Positions 51,994-63,545 are shown, numbered from the stretch's first letter. The stretch: 64,000 bases of DNA from Jiella pacifica (GCF_010500815.1 NZ_JAAAMG010000002.1:376985-440984); one strand, 5' to 3'. Program-made: numbers and translations. Notes: generated by a model not told the origin, from the letters alone.

Positions 51994-53333
51994 CGTGCTC
52001 CGCGTCTCCCCCCTCTGAGCTTCGCCTTCTTCACGAGGCCCTCATATTGATGGGCCAAAAGGTGACCCTGAATCTGCGCCACCGTGTCCATCGTCACCGA
52101 GACGACGATGAGCAGCGACGTGCCTCCCAGGTAGAACGGGACGCCCGCGGCCGAAATCAGAAACTCTGGCAAAAGACAGATCAGCACAAGATAGATCGCC
52201 CCGATCACCGTGATGCGCGTCAGGACGTAGTCGATGTACTCGGCCGTCCGCTCGCCCGGACGGATGCCCGGGATGAAGCCGCCATGCTTCTTCAGATTGT
52301 CCGCCGTATCCTTCGGATTGAAGACGACGGCCGTATAGAAGAAGGCGAAGAAGGCGATGAGCCCGGCATAGAAAAGCATGTAGAGCGGCTGGCCGTGGCC
52401 GAGCGACGCAACGATCGCAGTGCCCCAATTCGGCAGCTGCGAGGTGTCGGTGAAATTCGCCACCGTCACCGGGAGAAGCAGGAGCGACGAGGCGAAGATC
52501 GGCGGAATGACGCCCGCCGTGTTCAGCTTCAGCGGCAGATGCGAGGTGTCGCCCTGGAACATCCGGTTGCCGACCTGGCGCTTCGGATATTGGATCAACA
52601 GCCTGCGCTGGGCGCGTTCGACGAAGACGATGAAGGCGATGCAGGCCACTGCGACGACGATGACGAGAAGGATGATCGCGGTCGACAGGGCACCGGTCCG
52701 GCCGAGCTCGAGCAGGTTGGCGATGGCTGCCGGCAGATGCGCGACAATGCCCGCAAAGATGATCAGCGAAATGCCGTTGCCGATGCCGCGCGAAGTGATC
52801 TGCTCACCGAGCCACATCAGGAACATCGTGCCGCCGACCAGGGTAATCACGGCGGAGACGCGGAAGAACCAGCCCGGATCAACGACGAGGCCGGCCTGCG
52901 TCTCAAGCCCGGCGGCGATGCCGTAGGCCTGGAACGTCGCAAGAAGCACGGTGCCGTAGCGGGTGTACTGGTTGATCACCTTGCGGCCCTGCTCGCCCTC
53001 CTTCTTCAGCTGCTCGAGCGAAGGAACGACGGAGGTCATCAACTGGATGATGATCGAGGCCGAGATGTAGGGCATGATTCCGAGGGCGAAGATCGCCATG
53101 CGGCCGACCGCGCCGCCGGAAAACATGTTGAACAGGCCGAGAATGCCGGTCGATTGCTGCTGGAACGCCTGGGCGAGCGCAGCCGGGTCGATGCCGGGCA
53201 TCGGAATGTAGGTCCCGAGACGGTAGACCAGCAGCGCGCCGAGGGTAAACCAGATGCGCTTCTTCAGGTCCTCAGCCTTGCTGAAGGCCGAAAAATTCAA
53301 GTTCGCGGCAAGTTGTTCCGCTGCCGATGCCAT
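51990..53333 (-). CDS. secY: Preprotein translocase subunit SecY
   Basis: A 447-residue inner-membrane protein with ten helices, the channel of the Sec translocon. Seen: [21 protein letters not shown]-terminus, [29 protein letters not shown], and the C-terminal [21 protein letters not shown]. Length and layout are normal. It starts 219 bases after rplO, an unusually long gap in which I see no gene, so expression may be adjusted there. Confidence 0.98.
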   Translation of the reverse strand: MASAAEQLAANLNFSAFSKAEDLKKRIWFTLGALLVYRLGTYIPMPGIDPAALAQAFQQQSTGILGLFNMFSGGAVGRMAIFALGIMPYISASIIIQLMTSVVPSLEQLKKEGEQGRKVINQYTRYGTVLLATFQAYGIAAGLETQAGLVVDPGWFFRVSAVITLVGGTMFLMWLGEQITSRGIGNGISLIIFAGIVAHLPAAIANLLELGRTGALSTAIILLVIVVAVACIAFIVFVERAQRRLLIQYPKRQVGNRMFQGDTSHLPLKLNTAGVIPPIFASSLLLLPVTVANFTDTSQLPNWGTAIVASLGHGQPLYMLFYAGLIAFFAFFYTAVVFNPKDTADNLKKHGGFIPGIRPGERTAEYIDYVLTRITVIGAIYLVLICLLPEFLISAAGVPFYLGGTSLLIVVSVTMDTVAQIQGHLLAHQYEGLVKKAKLRGGRRGAR

Positions 53334-53552
53334 GTCGAGGGGCTCCCCGGGTTGTCCCGTAAACGGCCGAGCAGCGCATCAGGCGCCCGACCGGACTCGG
53401 GCTCAAAGACGGACCTTTTGCCGAGACCCGTCAGATAAGCGGGAGTGCTCTGCCACGCAAGCGCCCAAATCGTCTCAGCGAACGATGCGCGAGCGAGGGC
53501 CCTCTCCCTCCGTGACGTCGGCCGGGCGACCGGCCGACGCAGTGGCCGCGGC

Positions 53553-54041
53553 TCAGGCCTCGGCAGTCGCGGCGGACTTGCGCACGACCGTCGCGGTGAC
53601 GGAACCGCCGGCCTTTTCGACCTTATCGACGGCCGACTTCGAGGCCCCGGCGACGGTGATCGTCAACTTGGCCGAAAGGTCGCCGTCGCCGAGCAGCCGG
53701 ACGCCGTCCTTGGGACGACGAATCACGCCGGCGGCGACGAGCGTCGCCAGATCGATCGGCTGCGAGGCGTCGAGCTTCTTGGCGTCCACGGCCTGCTGCA
53801 GGCGGCCGACGGAGACGACGTTGTAGTCCTTCGAAAAGATGTTGACGAAGCCGCGCTTCGGCAGGCGCCGGTAGAGCGGCATCTGACCACCCTCGAAGGC
53901 GTTCAGCGCAACGCCCGAACGGGACTTCTGGCCCTTGACGCCGCGTCCGCCGGTCTTGCCCTTGCCTGAACCGATGCCGCGTCCCACCCGCTTCTTGGAA
54001 TGGGTGGCGCCGTCCAGGTCGGAAAGCTCGTTGAGTTTCAT
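53553..54041 (-). CDS. rplO: 50S ribosomal protein L15
   Basis: A 162-residue L15 with the N-terminal [20 protein letters not shown] and the Gly/Lys-rich [20 protein letters not shown]. The C-terminal part [15 protein letters not shown] and [20 protein letters not shown] is typical. It binds 23S rRNA late in 50S assembly. A gap of 117 bases separates it from rpmD, and 219 bases from secY. Confidence 0.97.
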   Translation of the reverse strand: MKLNELSDLDGATHSKKRVGRGIGSGKGKTGGRGVKGQKSRSGVALNAFEGGQMPLYRRLPKRGFVNIFSKDYNVVSVGRLQQAVDAKKLDASQPIDLATLVAAGVIRRPKDGVRLLGDGDLSAKLTITVAGASKSAVDKVEKAGGSVTATVVRKSAATAEA

Positions 54042-54158
54042 GTCTCTTCTCCTTGACCGCCGCGAGCCGCTTCAGCGCTCAGAGGCAGCCTGGTAAAAAG
54101 GGGGGAGTCGCGCATCCGCGCCCCGAATGACGGGCGCGGACAGGCAGCGGCGAAGCCC

Positions 54159-54362
54159 TCAGGCCTCGTCGACGACCCGGACCATGTGCCGGACCTTGGC
54201 GATCATCCCGCGAACGGCGGGCGTGTCTTCCAGGGTACGGCGACGGTTCATCTTGCCGAGACCCAGGCCGACCAGGGTCTGGCGCTGGTCCTTCGGACGA
54301 CGGATGGGGCTGCCGATCTGCTCGACGGTCACCGTCTTGCCGGCGGTCTTGTCATTGGCCAT
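54159..54362 (-). CDS. rpmD: 50S ribosomal protein L30
   Basis: A 67-residue L30: [20 protein letters not shown] then [15 protein letters not shown]. This is the normal short bacterial form, and it is bound to 23S rRNA near the 5S region. It lies 40 bases after rpsE in the usual spc order. Confidence 0.97.
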   Translation of the reverse strand: MANDKTAGKTVTVEQIGSPIRRPKDQRQTLVGLGLGKMNRRRTLEDTPAVRGMIAKVRHMVRVVDEA

Positions 54363-54402
54363 GCTCAGGCTCCTTCAATCGATGGCACGAAGGCCGTCCG
54401 GC

Positions 54403-54987
54403 TCATTCAGCTGCGACGGCTTCCTCGGCGGCGGCGGGAGCCGCGCCACGGTGATCCTGGCGGCGAGCCTGCAGGGTCGAATACTTGATGCCGCGTCGCG
54501 CCGCGACGTCCTTGGGATGCGTCGCATTCTTCAACGCGTCGAAGGTGGCACGAACCATGTTGTAAGGGTTCGACGATCCCAGCGACTTGGCGACGACGTC
54601 GTGCATGCCGACGGCCTCGAAGACCGCGCGCATCGGACCGCCGGCGATGATGCCGGTACCGGCCTCGGCGGCGCGCAGGATCACCTTGCCGGCGCCGTGG
54701 CGGCCGGTGGCGTCGTGATGCAGCGTGCGTCCGTCTTTCAGCGGCACGAAAACCAGATCGCGCTTGGCGGCTTCCGTCGCCTTGCGGATGGCTTCGGGCA
54801 CTTCGCGCGCCTTGCCATGGCCGAAGCCGACGCGCCCCTTGAGGTCGCCGACGACGACGAGCGCGGCAAAGCCGAAGCGCCGACCGCCCTTGACGACTTT
54901 GGCGACGCGGTTGATGTGGACGAGCTTGTCGACGAAACCGTCGTCGTGATCGTCGCGGCGATCATTGCGATCGTTACGAGGCGCCAT
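54403..54987 (-). CDS. rpsE: 30S ribosomal protein S5
   Basis: A 194-residue S5. The N-terminus [20 protein letters not shown] is charged and Asp-rich. Then comes [20 protein letters not shown], the decoding-fidelity region, and GVGHG-type [16 protein letters not shown]. The Ala-rich C-terminal tail of about 20 residues is a common alphaproteobacterial extension. Confidence 0.98.
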   Translation of the reverse strand: MAPRNDRNDRRDDHDDGFVDKLVHINRVAKVVKGGRRFGFAALVVVGDLKGRVGFGHGKAREVPEAIRKATEAAKRDLVFVPLKDGRTLHHDATGRHGAGKVILRAAEAGTGIIAGGPMRAVFEAVGMHDVVAKSLGSSNPYNMVRATFDALKNATHPKDVAARRGIKYSTLQARRQDHRGAAPAAAEEAVAAE

Positions 54988-55094
54988 ATCCTAGTCCTTG
55001 TTTTTTTCCGGAGGCGTCCAAGAGATCGGCCGCCCTGGGGCGGCCGGGCGAAGCGGCGGCGCCTAAGCGCCACCGCCGAAGGGTGAGTGCCCGA
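54988..55094 (-). other. rplR-rpsE spacer with two GC hairpins
   Basis: In 107 bases two stem-loops can be drawn. One is CGGCCGCC CTGG GGCGGCCG (55025-55044), a perfect 8-bp stem. The other is around GGCGGCGCC TAA GCGCCACCGCC (about 55053-55075). Their position inside the spc operon suggests mRNA stabilisation or attenuation. No T tract. Confidence 0.5.
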
Positions 55095-55457
55095 TCAGAA
55101 GTTCAGGCCGGCCTCGCGGGCCGAATCGGCCAGCGCCTTGACGCGGCCGTGATAGATGAACGCGCCGCGGTCGAAGACGACGTCGGTGACGCCCGCTTCC
55201 TTGGCGCGCTCGGCGACGAGCTTGCCGACGGCCGTGGCCGCGGCGACGTCCGCGCCGGTCTTCAGATCACCACGCAGGCTCGGCTCGAGCGTCGAGGCGG
55301 AAGCGAGCGTTCGCCCCGCCGCATCATCGATGATCTGCGCGTAGATGTTCTTCGACGAACGGTGGACCGAAAGACGGGGGCGACCGTTCGCCACCTTCTT
55401 CAGTGAGCGGCGTATCCGCGAAGCACGGCGCCGCAGCGATTCCTTAGGAGTAGCCAT
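55095..55457 (-). CDS. rplR: 50S ribosomal protein L18
   Basis: A 120-residue L18 that binds 5S r[23 protein letters not shown] and [20 protein letters not shown] are diagnostic. The N-terminal 20 residues are Arg/Lys-rich. It lies nine bases after rplF. Confidence 0.98.
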   Translation of the reverse strand: MATPKESLRRRASRIRRSLKKVANGRPRLSVHRSSKNIYAQIIDDAAGRTLASASTLEPSLRGDLKTGADVAAATAVGKLVAERAKEAGVTDVVFDRGAFIYHGRVKALADSAREAGLNF

Positions 55458-55466
55458 GACCGGACC

Positions 55467-56000
55467 TTACTTCTTCTTGCCTTCCTTACGGACGATCTTC
55501 TCGCCCGCGTACTTCACGCCCTTGCCCTTGTAAGGCTCGGGACCGCGATATTCGCGGATTTCCGCGGCGACCTGGCCGACGCGCTGCTTGTCGATGCCGG
55601 TGACGACGATCTCGGTCGGCTTCGGCACGGCGATCGAGATGCCCTCGGGCGTCTGATAGACGACTTCGTGGGAAAAGCCGAGCGAAAGCTGCAGGTTCTT
55701 GCCCTGCATGGCCGCGCGGTAACCGACGCCATTGATCTCGAGCTTCTTTTCGAAGCCGGTCTTCACGCCGGCGAAGATGTTCTCGATCATCGTGCGTGAC
55801 ATGCCCCACTTGGAACGTGCCATCTTCGACTGATCGCGCGGGTCGACCTTGACCGCCCCGTCTTCCATCTTAACCAGCACTTCGTCGTTGACGACGAAGG
55901 CAAGCTCGCCCTTCGGGCCCTTGGCCTTGACAGTCTGCCCATCGACCGAGGCGGTAACGCCCTCGGGAACGGAGACCGGCTTCTTTCCAATGCGGGACAT
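55467..56000 (-). CDS. rplF: 50S ribosomal protein L6
   Basis: A 177-residue L6 with two alpha/beta domains: [20 protein letters not shown] at the start and [20 protein letters not shown] at the end. The start at 56000 is fixed by family length; the frame is open 20 codons further. It follows rpsH after 138 bases. Confidence 0.98.
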   Translation of the reverse strand: MSRIGKKPVSVPEGVTASVDGQTVKAKGPKGELAFVVNDEVLVKMEDGAVKVDPRDQSKMARSKWGMSRTMIENIFAGVKTGFEKKLEINGVGYRAAMQGKNLQLSLGFSHEVVYQTPEGISIAVPKPTEIVVTGIDKQRVGQVAAEIREYRGPEPYKGKGVKYAGEKIVRKEGKKK

Positions 56001-56138
56001 TTCGAAACCCTGTCCGTTTCGTGCACGGCTGCCATCTGCCCTTTCGAGGCGACATACCATGCGTTTTCAAATGCTGACGGGTGGCGCGCGACCCTGCGGT
56101 CGATGCGACACCCGCCCTATGGCATAAAACTCGTCGGG

Positions 56139-56537
56139 TCAGAAGACCCGACAGAGAATCTCGCCGCCGACGTTCTGTTCGCGGGCATTGTGGTCCGCCA
56201 TGACGCCCTTGGGCGTCGACAGGACCGAGATGCCGAGGCCATTGGCGACCTGCGGGATCGTCTTCGCCGAAACGTAGACGCGGCGGCCGGGCTTGGAGAC
56301 ACGCGCGATTTCGCGAATGACCGCCTGGCCCTCGTAGTATTTCAACTCGATCGTGTATTCGGACTTGCCGTTGCCGAATTCGGTGAGCGTGTAGCCGCGG
56401 ATGTACCCCTCGTCCTTGAGGACGTCGAGCACACGGCCGCGCAGCTTCGAAGCCGGGGTCGAAACCGACGACTTGTTGCGCATGACGGCGTTGCGGATGC
56501 GGGTCAGCATGTCGCCGAGCGGATCAGACAAAGACAT
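56139..56537 (-). CDS. rpsH: 30S ribosomal protein S8
   Basis: A 132-residue S8: [20 protein letters not shown] near the start and [20 protein letters not shown] at the end. S8 binds 16S rRNA and in many bacteria represses the spc operon translationally. Confidence 0.98.
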   Translation of the reverse strand: MSLSDPLGDMLTRIRNAVMRNKSSVSTPASKLRGRVLDVLKDEGYIRGYTLTEFGNGKSEYTIELKYYEGQAVIREIARVSKPGRRVYVSAKTIPQVANGLGISVLSTPKGVMADHNAREQNVGGEILCRVF

Positions 56538-56549
56538 GGCGAACCCTCC

Positions 56550-56855
56550 TTACCAGCTCGACTTGACGATGCCGGGAATCTGGCCGCTATTGCCGAGTTC
56601 CCGGAGCGCGATGCGGCTCATCTTGAGCTTGCGGTAGTAGGCGCGCGGCCGACCGGTGACCTCGCAACGATTGCGAACGCGAACCTTCGAACCGTTGCGC
56701 GGCAGCTCGGCGAGCTGCAGCTGCGCCTTGAAACGCTCTTCCATCGGAGCGTCGGCGTTCTTGGTGATCGCCTTCAGAGCAGCCCGCTTGGCGGCGTACT
56801 TCGCCACCATTTCCTGACGGTGCTTGTTCTGCTCGATCATGCCCTTCTTGGCCAT
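56550..56855 (-). CDS. rpsN: 30S ribosomal protein S14 (zinc-free long form)
   Basis: A 101-residue S14, [20 protein letters not shown] to ending [10 protein letters not shown], with [20 protein letters not shown]. It is the long form without the two CxxC zinc motifs. Confidence 0.98.
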   Translation of the reverse strand: MAKKGMIEQNKHRQEMVAKYAAKRAALKAITKNADAPMEERFKAQLQLAELPRNGSKVRVRNRCEVTGRPRAYYRKLKMSRIALRELGNSGQIPGIVKSSW

Positions 56856-56889
56856 TATCTCGTCCTTTGCTCGTCTGCCGTTACAGGCG

Positions 56890-57453
56890 TCAGTTCGTAC
56901 GGAAGGGGAAGTTGAACGCCTTCAGAAGGGCGCGCGCTTCCTCGTCCGTCTTGGCCGTCGTACAAACGATGATGTCCATGCCCCACATCTGATCGACCTT
57001 GTCGTAGTTGATCTCGGGGAACACGATGTGCTCCTTGATGCCCATGGCGAAGTTGCCACGGCCGTCAAAGCTCTTCGGATTGAGGCCGCGGAAGTCGCGG
57101 ACCCGGGGCAGTGCGATCTGGATCAGCCGATCCACGAATTCGTACATGCGCTCGCGGCGCAGCGTCACCTTGCAGCCAATCGGCATGCCTTCGCGGACCT
57201 TGAAGCCCGCGATCGACTTGCCAGCGCGGGTGATCACCGGCTTCTGGCCAGCGATCCGCGCGAGGTCCTCGGCGGCGACCGTCGGCTTCTTGGAATCGCC
57301 GGTGGCTTCACCGACGCCCATGTTGATCACGATCTTCTCGAGCCGCGGCAGCTGCATGTCGTTCGCGTAGGAGAATTCCTCCTGCAACGCCTTGCGGACG
57401 TCCTCGCGATAGACGCGCTTGAGGCGCGGCTCGTAGTTAGCAGCTTCAGCCAT
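56890..57453 (-). CDS. rplE: 50S ribosomal protein L5
   Basis: A 187-residue L5 that binds 5S r[23 protein letters not shown] and [20 protein letters not shown]. Its start overlaps the rplX end by eight bases, so translation is coupled. Confidence 0.98.
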   Translation of the reverse strand: MAEAANYEPRLKRVYREDVRKALQEEFSYANDMQLPRLEKIVINMGVGEATGDSKKPTVAAEDLARIAGQKPVITRAGKSIAGFKVREGMPIGCKVTLRRERMYEFVDRLIQIALPRVRDFRGLNPKSFDGRGNFAMGIKEHIVFPEINYDKVDQMWGMDIIVCTTAKTDEEARALLKAFNFPFRTN

Positions 57454-57760
57454 TGATCTCTTCCCCCGAACGCTTGGCGACGCGCACCTTGGTGCCGTCT
57501 TCGAGAGTCTTGAATCCGATACGGGTCGCCTTGCCGTCCTTCGGGTCGGCGACCGCGAGGTTCGAAAGGTGGATCGGTGCTTCCTTGGCGATGATGCCGG
57601 CTTCCTGGGAAGCGGTCTGGCGCTGATGGCGCTTGACCATGTTCACGCCCTGGACCAAGGCCTTGTCGTCCTTGGGCATCATCTTGATGACTTCGCCCGA
57701 CCGGCCCTTGTCCTTGCCGGCGAGCACGACGACTGTGTCGCCCTTGCGGATCTTCTGCAT
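57446..57760 (-). CDS. rplX: 50S ribosomal protein L24
   Basis: A 104-residue L24 with the KOW motif [20 protein letters not shown] and [20 protein letters not shown]. It is an assembly initiator for the 50S subunit. The ATG at 57760 gives the family length. Confidence 0.98.
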   Translation of the reverse strand: MQKIRKGDTVVVLAGKDKGRSGEVIKMMPKDDKALVQGVNMVKRHQRQTASQEAGIIAKEAPIHLSNLAVADPKDGKATRIGFKTLEDGTKVRVAKRSGEEING

Positions 57761-57774
57761 CGTCCGCTCTCCTC

Positions 57775-58143
57775 TTAAAGAACTTCGGGGGCCAGCGACA
57801 CGATCTTCATGTGGTTCTTGCCGCGAAGCTCGCGGGGAACCGGTCCGAAGATACGGGTGCCGATCGGCTCTTTCTTGTTGTCGATCAGGACGGCGGCGTT
57901 CCGGTCGAACCGGATCACCGAACCGTCGGCGCGGCGGATGTCCTTGGCGGTACGCACCACCACGGCCTTCATCACATCGCCCTTCTTGACGCGGCCGCGC
58001 GGGATCGCCTCCTTCACGGACACGACGATGACGTCGCCGACCGAGGCGTACTTCCGCTTCGAGCCGCCCAGAACCTTGATGCACATGACACGACGAGCGC
58101 CGGAATTATCCGCGACGTCGAGGTTTGTTTGCATCTGAATCAT
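57775..58143 (-). CDS. rplN: 50S ribosomal protein L14
   Basis: A 122-residue L14: [20 protein letters not shown] and [20 protein letters not shown]. It sits at the subunit interface on 23S rRNA. It lies 65 bases after rpsQ, a slightly longer gap than most here. Confidence 0.98.
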   Translation of the reverse strand: MIQMQTNLDVADNSGARRVMCIKVLGGSKRKYASVGDVIVVSVKEAIPRGRVKKGDVMKAVVVRTAKDIRRADGSVIRFDRNAAVLIDNKKEPIGTRIFGPVPRELRGKNHMKIVSLAPEVL

Positions 58144-58208
58144 GTCAGGCCGCCTTCAAAAGCTTGTCGCCGGGAGCGCCGCCATGTGCGGCGAACCGGC
58201 GCATTCGT

Positions 58209-58463
58209 TCAACTTGCTGCTTGCGTCGTCGACGCGCTGGAAACGACGGTCCAGCTCTTGTCCTTGGAGATCGGACGCGACTCCTGGATGGAGACGATGT
58301 CGCCGACCTTGCACTCGTTCTGTGCGTCGTGCGCCTTGTACTTCTTCGACCGGCGCACGGTCTTCTTCAGCAGCGGGTGGGCGAAACGACGTTCCACCAG
58401 CACCACCACCGTCTTGTCGTTCTTGTCGGAGACCACCGTCCCCTGCAGAATGCGTTTCGGCAT
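58209..58463 (-). CDS. rpsQ: 30S ribosomal protein S17
   Basis: An 84-residue S17: [40 protein letters not shown], and the [11 protein letters not shown] signature. A primary 16S rRNA binder. Confidence 0.98.
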   Translation of the reverse strand: MPKRILQGTVVSDKNDKTVVVLVERRFAHPLLKKTVRRSKKYKAHDAQNECKVGDIVSIQESRPISKDKSWTVVSSASTTQAAS

Positions 58464-58474
58464 TGTCTCGTCCT

Positions 58475-58675
58475 TCAGGCCTTGGCGTCGGCCGACTTGG
58501 CCCGTGCGATCGTCTTGATCCGCGCGATGTCGCGACGGACCTGGCGCACGCGCGCCGTGTTCTCGAGTTGACCCGTAGCACGCTGGAAACGCAGGTTGAA
58601 CTGCTCTTTCTTCAGCTTGGCGAGCTCGTCGGTGAGTTCGTCCTGGGTCATGGTTCTGACGTCGGAAGCTTTCAC
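58475..58675 (-). CDS. rpmC: 50S ribosomal protein L29 (GTG start)
   Basis: A 66-residue L29: [20 protein letters not shown] and [20 protein letters not shown]. The start is a GTG at 58675 with AGGAGA about eight bases upstream. An internal ATG nine codons later would cut the first conserved helix. Confidence 0.95.
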   Translation of the reverse strand: MKASDVRTMTQDELTDELAKLKKEQFNLRFQRATGQLENTARVRQVRRDIARIKTIARAKSADAKA

Positions 58676-58689
58676 GTCAAACTCTCCTA

Positions 58690-59103
58690 TCATTCCGCGA
58701 TGCGCTGGATGAAGCGCGTGCGGATCGGCAACTTTGCCGCGCCGAGGCGCAGGGCCTCGCGGGCGATGTCCTCGGGAACGCCGTCGATCTCGAACATCAC
58801 GCGGCCGGGATGAACTCGCGCCGCCCAATAGTCGACGCCGCCCTTGCCCTTACCCATGCGCACTTCCGTCGGCTTCGACGTCACCGGAAGATCCGGGAAG
58901 ATCCGGATCCATACCCGGCCCTGACGCTTCATCTGACGGGTGATCGCGCGGCGAGCCGCCTCGATCTGGCGAGCGGTAACCCGCTCCGGCTCGAGCGCCT
59001 TCAGACCGAAGGCGCCGAAGTTGAGAGCCGTTCCACCCTTGGAGGTACCGTGAATGCGTCCCTTGAACGCCTTCCGGTACTTGGTTCGTTTTGGCTGTAG
59101 CAT
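58690..59103 (-). CDS. rplP: 50S ribosomal protein L16
   Basis: A 137-residue L16: [20 protein letters not shown] and [20 protein letters not shown]. It helps shape the peptidyl-transferase region and the A-site tRNA contact. Normal length. Confidence 0.98.
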   Translation of the reverse strand: MLQPKRTKYRKAFKGRIHGTSKGGTALNFGAFGLKALEPERVTARQIEAARRAITRQMKRQGRVWIRIFPDLPVTSKPTEVRMGKGKGGVDYWAARVHPGRVMFEIDGVPEDIAREALRLGAAKLPIRTRFIQRIAE

Positions 59104-59133
59104 CTTAGTCTACTCCGAATTCTCAACCGGCCC

Positions 59134-59853
59134 TCAGGCGTGCTCGCGGCGGCGCCCGCCACCACCACCACCGTGGCCATGGCCATCGCCCTCGACCGCA
59201 CGGCGCTCAGAGGCCATCGGATCATGCTCGAGGATCTCGCCCTTGAAGATCCAGACCTTGACGCCGCAGATCCCGTAGGCCGTCTCGGCTTCGGCAGTGC
59301 CGTAATCGATGTCGGCGCGCAGCGTGTGCAGCGGCACCCGGCCCTCGCGGTACCACTCGGTGCGGGCGATCTCCGCGCCACCGAGACGGCCGCCGCAATT
59401 GATACGGATGCCTTCCGCACCGAGACGCATCGCCGACTGAACCGCGCGCTTCATGGCGCGGCGGAACGCCACGCGGCGCTCGAGCTGCTGGGCGATCGAC
59501 TGCGCAACCAGCGTCGCATCGGTCTCGGGCTTGCGGACCTCGACGATGTTGATGTGCGTCTCGGCATTGGTCATCGAGGCGAGCTTCTTGCGAAGCTTCT
59601 CGATGTCGGCGCCCTTCTTGCCGATTACGATGCCCGGCCGTGCCGAGTGGATCGTGATGCGGCACTTCTTGTGCGGACGCTCGATGACGATCTTGGAGAC
59701 CGCCGCCTGCTTCAGCTCATTCATCAGGTAGTTGCGGATCTTCAGATCCTCGTGGAGGAGCTTGCCGTACTCGCCCTTGTTGGCGAACCAGCGCGAGTCC
59801 CACGTCCGATTGATGCCGAGCCTGAAGCCGGTCGGATTGATTTTCTGACCCAT
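59134..59853 (-). CDS. rpsC: 30S ribosomal protein S3
   Basis: A 239-residue S3: [20 protein letters not shown] and the KH-domain [20 protein letters not shown]. The C-terminus [16 protein letters not shown] is a low-complexity tail. It overlaps rplV by one base. Confidence 0.98.
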   Translation of the reverse strand: MGQKINPTGFRLGINRTWDSRWFANKGEYGKLLHEDLKIRNYLMNELKQAAVSKIVIERPHKKCRITIHSARPGIVIGKKGADIEKLRKKLASMTNAETHINIVEVRKPETDATLVAQSIAQQLERRVAFRRAMKRAVQSAMRLGAEGIRINCGGRLGGAEIARTEWYREGRVPLHTLRADIDYGTAEAETAYGICGVKVWIFKGEILEHDPMASERRAVEGDGHGHGGGGGGRRREHA

Positions 59854-60242
59854 TACGCGGCCTCCTCGACTTCCTCGACTTCGCGCACGACGATGGTCAG
59901 ATGCGCGAACGGCTTCTCGACCCGACTTGCACGGCCGCGACCGCGGGCGTGGAAGCGCTTCATCGTGATCGACTTGCCGACATAGGCCTCGGCGACCACC
60001 AGAGCGTCAACGTCGAGATCATGATTGTTCTCGGCGTTCGCAATCGCGCTTTCCAGCGTCTTCTTGACCGTCTCGGCAATACGCTTGCGCGAGAAGGTGA
60101 GATCTGCGAGCGCGCGGTCGACCCTCTTGCCGCGGATCAGCTGCGCGACGAGATTGAGTTTCTGCGGGCTGACGCGGATCGAGCGGGCCACAGCCCTCGC
60201 CTCGTTCTCCGCAAGCCGACGCTCGGCTTTCGCCTTGCCCAT
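59853..60242 (-). CDS. rplV: 50S ribosomal protein L22
   Basis: A 129-residue L22: [20 protein letters not shown] and the tunnel-lining loop ending [20 protein letters not shown]. The start at 60242 follows rpsS by two bases. Confidence 0.98.
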   Translation of the reverse strand: MGKAKAERRLAENEARAVARSIRVSPQKLNLVAQLIRGKRVDRALADLTFSRKRIAETVKKTLESAIANAENNHDLDVDALVVAEAYVGKSITMKRFHARGRGRASRVEKPFAHLTIVVREVEEVEEAA

Positions 60243-60244
60243 GG

Positions 60245-60523
60245 TTACTTCCTCTTCGCCTTCTTGTCGGCGCCGTGGCCGTAGTAGGTGCGGGTCGGGG
60301 CGAACTCGCCGAACTTGTGTCCGACCATGTCCTCGTTGACCGATACCGGAATGTGCTTGTTGCCGTTGTAGACGCCGAAGGTCAGACCCACGAACTGCGG
60401 CAGAATCGTCGACCGCCGGCTCCAGATCTTGATGACGTCGTTGCGGCCGCTCGAGCGGGCCTTGTCGGCCTTCTTGAGAAGAAAGCCATCGACGAACGGG
60501 CCCTTCCAGACAGAACGTGCCAT
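60245..60523 (-). CDS. rpsS: 30S ribosomal protein S19
   Basis: A 92-residue S19: [40 protein letters not shown] and [20 protein letters not shown]. It lies in the 30S head near S13. Normal length, 12 bases after rplB. Confidence 0.98.
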   Translation of the reverse strand: MARSVWKGPFVDGFLLKKADKARSSGRNDVIKIWSRRSTILPQFVGLTFGVYNGNKHIPVSVNEDMVGHKFGEFAPTRTYYGHGADKKAKRK

Positions 60524-60535
60524 TGAAAGTTTCCC

Positions 60536-61372
60536 TTACTTCTTGCGCTGATGGCGCGAGCGCATGATGAACTTGTCGGTCGCCTTGTTCTGGCGCGTGC
60601 GCTTGCCCTTGGTCGGCTTGCCCCACGGCGTGACCGGATGACGACCGCCCGAGGTGCGGCCTTCGCCACCGCCATGCGGATGGTCGACCGGGTTCATCGC
60701 GACGCCGCGCACATGCGGACGTCTGCCCAGCCAGACGCTACGGCCGGCTTTGCCGAGATTGATGTTGCCGTGGTCCGGGTTCGACACCGCTCCGACCGTC
60801 GCGAAACACGAGGCCGGAACGAGCCGCTGCTCACCCGAATTGAGGCGCAGGATCGCCATGCCCTGATCGCGACCGACCAGCTGGGCGTAGGAGCCCGCCG
60901 AACGGGCGATCTGGCCACCTTTTTCCGGCTTCATCTCCACATTGTGGATGATGGTGCCGACCGGCAGAGCCGACAGCGGCATCGCATTGCCCGGCTTCAC
61001 GTCGACGCCAGACAATCCGGCGACCACCTTGTCGCCGGCGGCAAGACGCTGCGGTGCCAGGATGTAGGCGAGCTCGCCGTCCTCATAGCGGATCAGCGCG
61101 ATGAAGGCCGTGCGGTTCGGATCGTATTCGAGCCGCTCCACCGTTCCGACGACGTCGAGCTTGCGGCGCTTGAAGTCGACGATGCGGTAGGTCCGCTTGT
61201 GACCGCCGCCCTGATAGCGGGCGGTGATGCGGCCGGTGTTGTTGCGCCCGCCCTTGGAGCTGAGCCCCTCGGTCAGATGCTTGACCGGCTTGCCCTTGTG
61301 GAGCCCCGAACGGTCGACGATGACCAGCTGGCGCTGGCTCGGCGTGTTCGGTTTGAAATTTTTCAGTGCCAT
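60536..61372 (-). CDS. rplB: 50S ribosomal protein L2
   Basis: A 278-residue L2, the most conserved 23S rRNA binder: [20 protein letters not shown], the [20 protein letters not shown] block, and the peptidyl-transferase-region [20 protein letters not shown]. Normal length. Confidence 0.99.
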   Translation of the reverse strand: MALKNFKPNTPSQRQLVIVDRSGLHKGKPVKHLTEGLSSKGGRNNTGRITARYQGGGHKRTYRIVDFKRRKLDVVGTVERLEYDPNRTAFIALIRYEDGELAYILAPQRLAAGDKVVAGLSGVDVKPGNAMPLSALPVGTIIHNVEMKPEKGGQIARSAGSYAQLVGRDQGMAILRLNSGEQRLVPASCFATVGAVSNPDHGNINLGKAGRSVWLGRRPHVRGVAMNPVDHPHGGGEGRTSGGRHPVTPWGKPTKGKRTRQNKATDKFIMRSRHQRKK

Positions 61373-61394
61373 CTGCTTTTTCCTCCGGTCCCGC

Positions 61395-61688
61395 TCAGAG
61401 TCCGGTCGAGACGTCGATGGACTGGCCCTCGGCCAGCGTCACGACGGCTTTTTTCTGATCGCTCTGCCGACCGATGCGGCCCTTGAAGCGCTTGACCTTG
61501 CCCTTGCGGACCAAAGTGTTCACCGCGGCGACCTTGACGTTGAACAGAGCCTCGACCGCCGCCTTGATCTGCGGCTTGCTGGCAGTGCCCGGCACGTTGA
61601 AGACGACCTGGTTCGATTCCGACAGCAGGGTCGACTTCTCGGTGATCACCGGCGAGGTGATCACGTCATAATGGCGCAGATCCGTCAT
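61395..61688 (-). CDS. rplW: 50S ribosomal protein L23
   Basis: A 97-residue L23 at the exit tunnel, docking site for trigger factor and [23 protein letters not shown] and [20 protein letters not shown]. It overlaps rplD by four bases. Confidence 0.98.
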   Translation of the reverse strand: MTDLRHYDVITSPVITEKSTLLSESNQVVFNVPGTASKPQIKAAVEALFNVKVAAVNTLVRKGKVKRFKGRIGRQSDQKKAVVTLAEGQSIDVSTGL

Positions 61689-62305
61689 TTGAACCGCTCC
61701 TCGAGAGCCTCGACTGCGGCCTTGGACAGAACCAGCGTCTGCCGGCGCAGAATGTCGTAAACATTGATGCCCTGCACCGGCAGGACGTCGATGTGCGGAA
61801 TGTTGCGGGCCGAACGCGAGAAGTTCACGTCGAGCTCCGCGCCACCGATGATCAGCGCGTTGGCGAGACCGAGATCGGCGAAACGCTTCACCGCACCCTT
61901 GGTCTTGCCGTCTTCTGCCTTCAACTCGTCGACGACGATGAGGCCGCCGGACTTCGCCTTGGCCGACAGAGCGTGCCGGAGCGCCAGCGCCCGGAACTTC
62001 TTCGGAAGATCATGGGCATGGCTGCGGGTCGTCGGACCATGCGCCTTGCCGCCGCCGCGGAACTGCGGCGCGCGGGCCGAGCCGTGACGGGCACGACCGG
62101 TGCCCTTCTGGCGGTAGAGCTTGGCGCCGGTCCGGGCGATCTCGGCGCGGCCGAGCGTCTCGTGCGTGCCCTGCTGGCGCTTGGCGAGCTGCCAGCGAAC
62201 CATGCGCTGCAGGATGTCCTCGCGCGGCTCAAGGCCGAAGATCTCGTCTGCCAGCGTCACCTTGCCGGCGTCGGCGCCGTCGAGGCTCTTGATCGTGATG
62301 TCCAT
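61685..62305 (-). CDS. rplD: 50S ribosomal protein L4
   Basis: A 206-residue L4, a tunnel-constriction protein and in some bacteria the S10-operon autorepressor: [20 protein letters not shown] and [20 protein letters not shown]. Starts within the rplC stop. Confidence 0.98.
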   Translation of the reverse strand: MDITIKSLDGADAGKVTLADEIFGLEPREDILQRMVRWQLAKRQQGTHETLGRAEIARTGAKLYRQKGTGRARHGSARAPQFRGGGKAHGPTTRSHAHDLPKKFRALALRHALSAKAKSGGLIVVDELKAEDGKTKGAVKRFADLGLANALIIGGAELDVNFSRSARNIPHIDVLPVQGINVYDILRRQTLVLSKAAVEALEERFK

Positions 62306-63030
62306 TACTCAGCCCCCTCGGCTTCGGCCGCTTCGACCTTGGCGCCGTCATTCGCAGCCTGGCGGAGCGCAGCCGGCTTCGGCGCGTTCTCGGGCAGCGA
62401 AGCCTTGACCGCGTCGCGGACCTCGATCCAGCCACCCTTCGAACCCGGCACCGCGCCGCGAACGAGGATCAGACCCTTTTCCGGATCGGTGCGAACGATC
62501 TCGAGGTTCTGGGTGGTCACCCGAACCTGGCCCATGTGACCGGCCATCTTCTTGTTCTTGAAGACCTTGCCCGGATCCTGGCGCTGACCAGTCGAACCGT
62601 GCGAACGGTGCGACACGGAAACGCCGTGGGTCGCGCGCAGACCGCCGAAGTTGTGGCGCTTCATCGCACCGGCAAAGCCCTTGCCGATGGAGGTGCCCGT
62701 CACGTCCACGATCTGGCCCGGGACGAAATGATCGGCGGTGATCTCGGCACCGATGTCGATCATGTTGTCTTCGGACACGCGGAACTCGACGAGCTTGCGC
62801 TTCGGCTCGACGGAGGCCTGGGCAAAGACGCCCCGCATGGCCTTCGACGTATTCTTCACCTTGGCGAGACCGGCGCCGAGCTGAACGGCGGTGTAGCCGT
62901 TCTTCTCGCGGGTCCGCTGGGCGACGACCTGCAGGTTCTCGACCCTCAGGACGGTGACCGGAACATGTTCGCCGGCGTCGTTATAGACGCGGGTCATGCC
63001 GACCTTCTGTGCAATCACACCTGAACGCAT
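62305..63030 (-). CDS. rplC: 50S ribosomal protein L3
   Basis: A 241-residue L3: [40 protein letters not shown] and [20 protein letters not shown]. The C-terminal tail of about 30 residues rich in Ala and Glu is an alphaproteobacterial extension. ATG 63030 fits the family start; the frame is open 15 codons further. Confidence 0.98.
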   Translation of the reverse strand: MRSGVIAQKVGMTRVYNDAGEHVPVTVLRVENLQVVAQRTREKNGYTAVQLGAGLAKVKNTSKAMRGVFAQASVEPKRKLVEFRVSEDNMIDIGAEITADHFVPGQIVDVTGTSIGKGFAGAMKRHNFGGLRATHGVSVSHRSHGSTGQRQDPGKVFKNKKMAGHMGQVRVTTQNLEIVRTDPEKGLILVRGAVPGSKGGWIEVRDAVKASLPENAPKPAALRQAANDGAKVEAAEAEGAE

Positions 63031-63055
63031 GGGCGTTATCCTTCCCGTGCTCTGA

Positions 63056-63364
63056 TCAGAGCTTGATCTCGACATCGACGCCGGCGGCGAGGTCGAGCTT
63101 CATCAGCGCATCGACCGTCTGCGGCGTCGGATCGACAATGTCGAGAAGCCGCTTATGGGTGCGCATTTCGAACTGTTCGCGCGACTTCTTGTCGACGTGC
63201 GGCGAACGGTTCACGGTGAACTTCTCGATGCGCGTCGGCAGCGGGATCGGCCCGCGCACATTCGCGCCCGTGCGCTTGGCCGTCGACACGATCTCGCGCG
63301 TCGAAGCGTCGAGGACCCGATGGTCGAACGCCTTCAGACGGATGCGGATATTCTGGCCGTTCAT
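63056..63364 (-). CDS. rpsJ: 30S ribosomal protein S10
   Basis: A 102-residue S10, [20 protein letters not shown] to the end, with [20 protein letters not shown] and the [20 protein letters not shown] block. It is part of the 30S head and also the NusE antitermination factor. It follows tuf after 181 bases holding two hairpins. Confidence 0.99.
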   Translation of the reverse strand: MNGQNIRIRLKAFDHRVLDASTREIVSTAKRTGANVRGPIPLPTRIEKFTVNRSPHVDKKSREQFEMRTHKRLLDIVDPTPQTVDALMKLDLAAGVDVEIKL

Positions 63365-63545
63365 GTTCTATTGTCCTCTGTCGGAAGCGGCTGGCTGTCG
63401 CCGGCCCTTCTCCGAGCGCTTATCATTCTCAAAGTCAGCCAATCTGTGCGCGGGATGTCGCCCCGCCCGCCCCTCGACTGGAGGGGCGAAGCGGCTGGCG
63501 CCAGCGGCCGAAGATGCTGCCAGGCGCCAGCCGAAGACGCGGATG
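63365..63545 (-). other. tuf-rpsJ spacer with two strong hairpins
   Basis: On either strand an 11-bp stem CGGCTGGCGCC / GGCGCCAGCCG (63492-63533, 20-base loop) lies directly after the tuf stop. A second 8-bp stem CGCCCCTC GACTG GAGGGGCG is at 63468-63488. Without T tracts they may attenuate or process the tuf transcript before the S10 genes. Confidence 0.6.

Noticed and set aside
53334..53552. Small gene between rplO and secY
   Set aside because: Short frames exist, but none combines a start, a ribosome-binding site and protein-like sequence; only a GAGGGCCCTC palindrome stands out.
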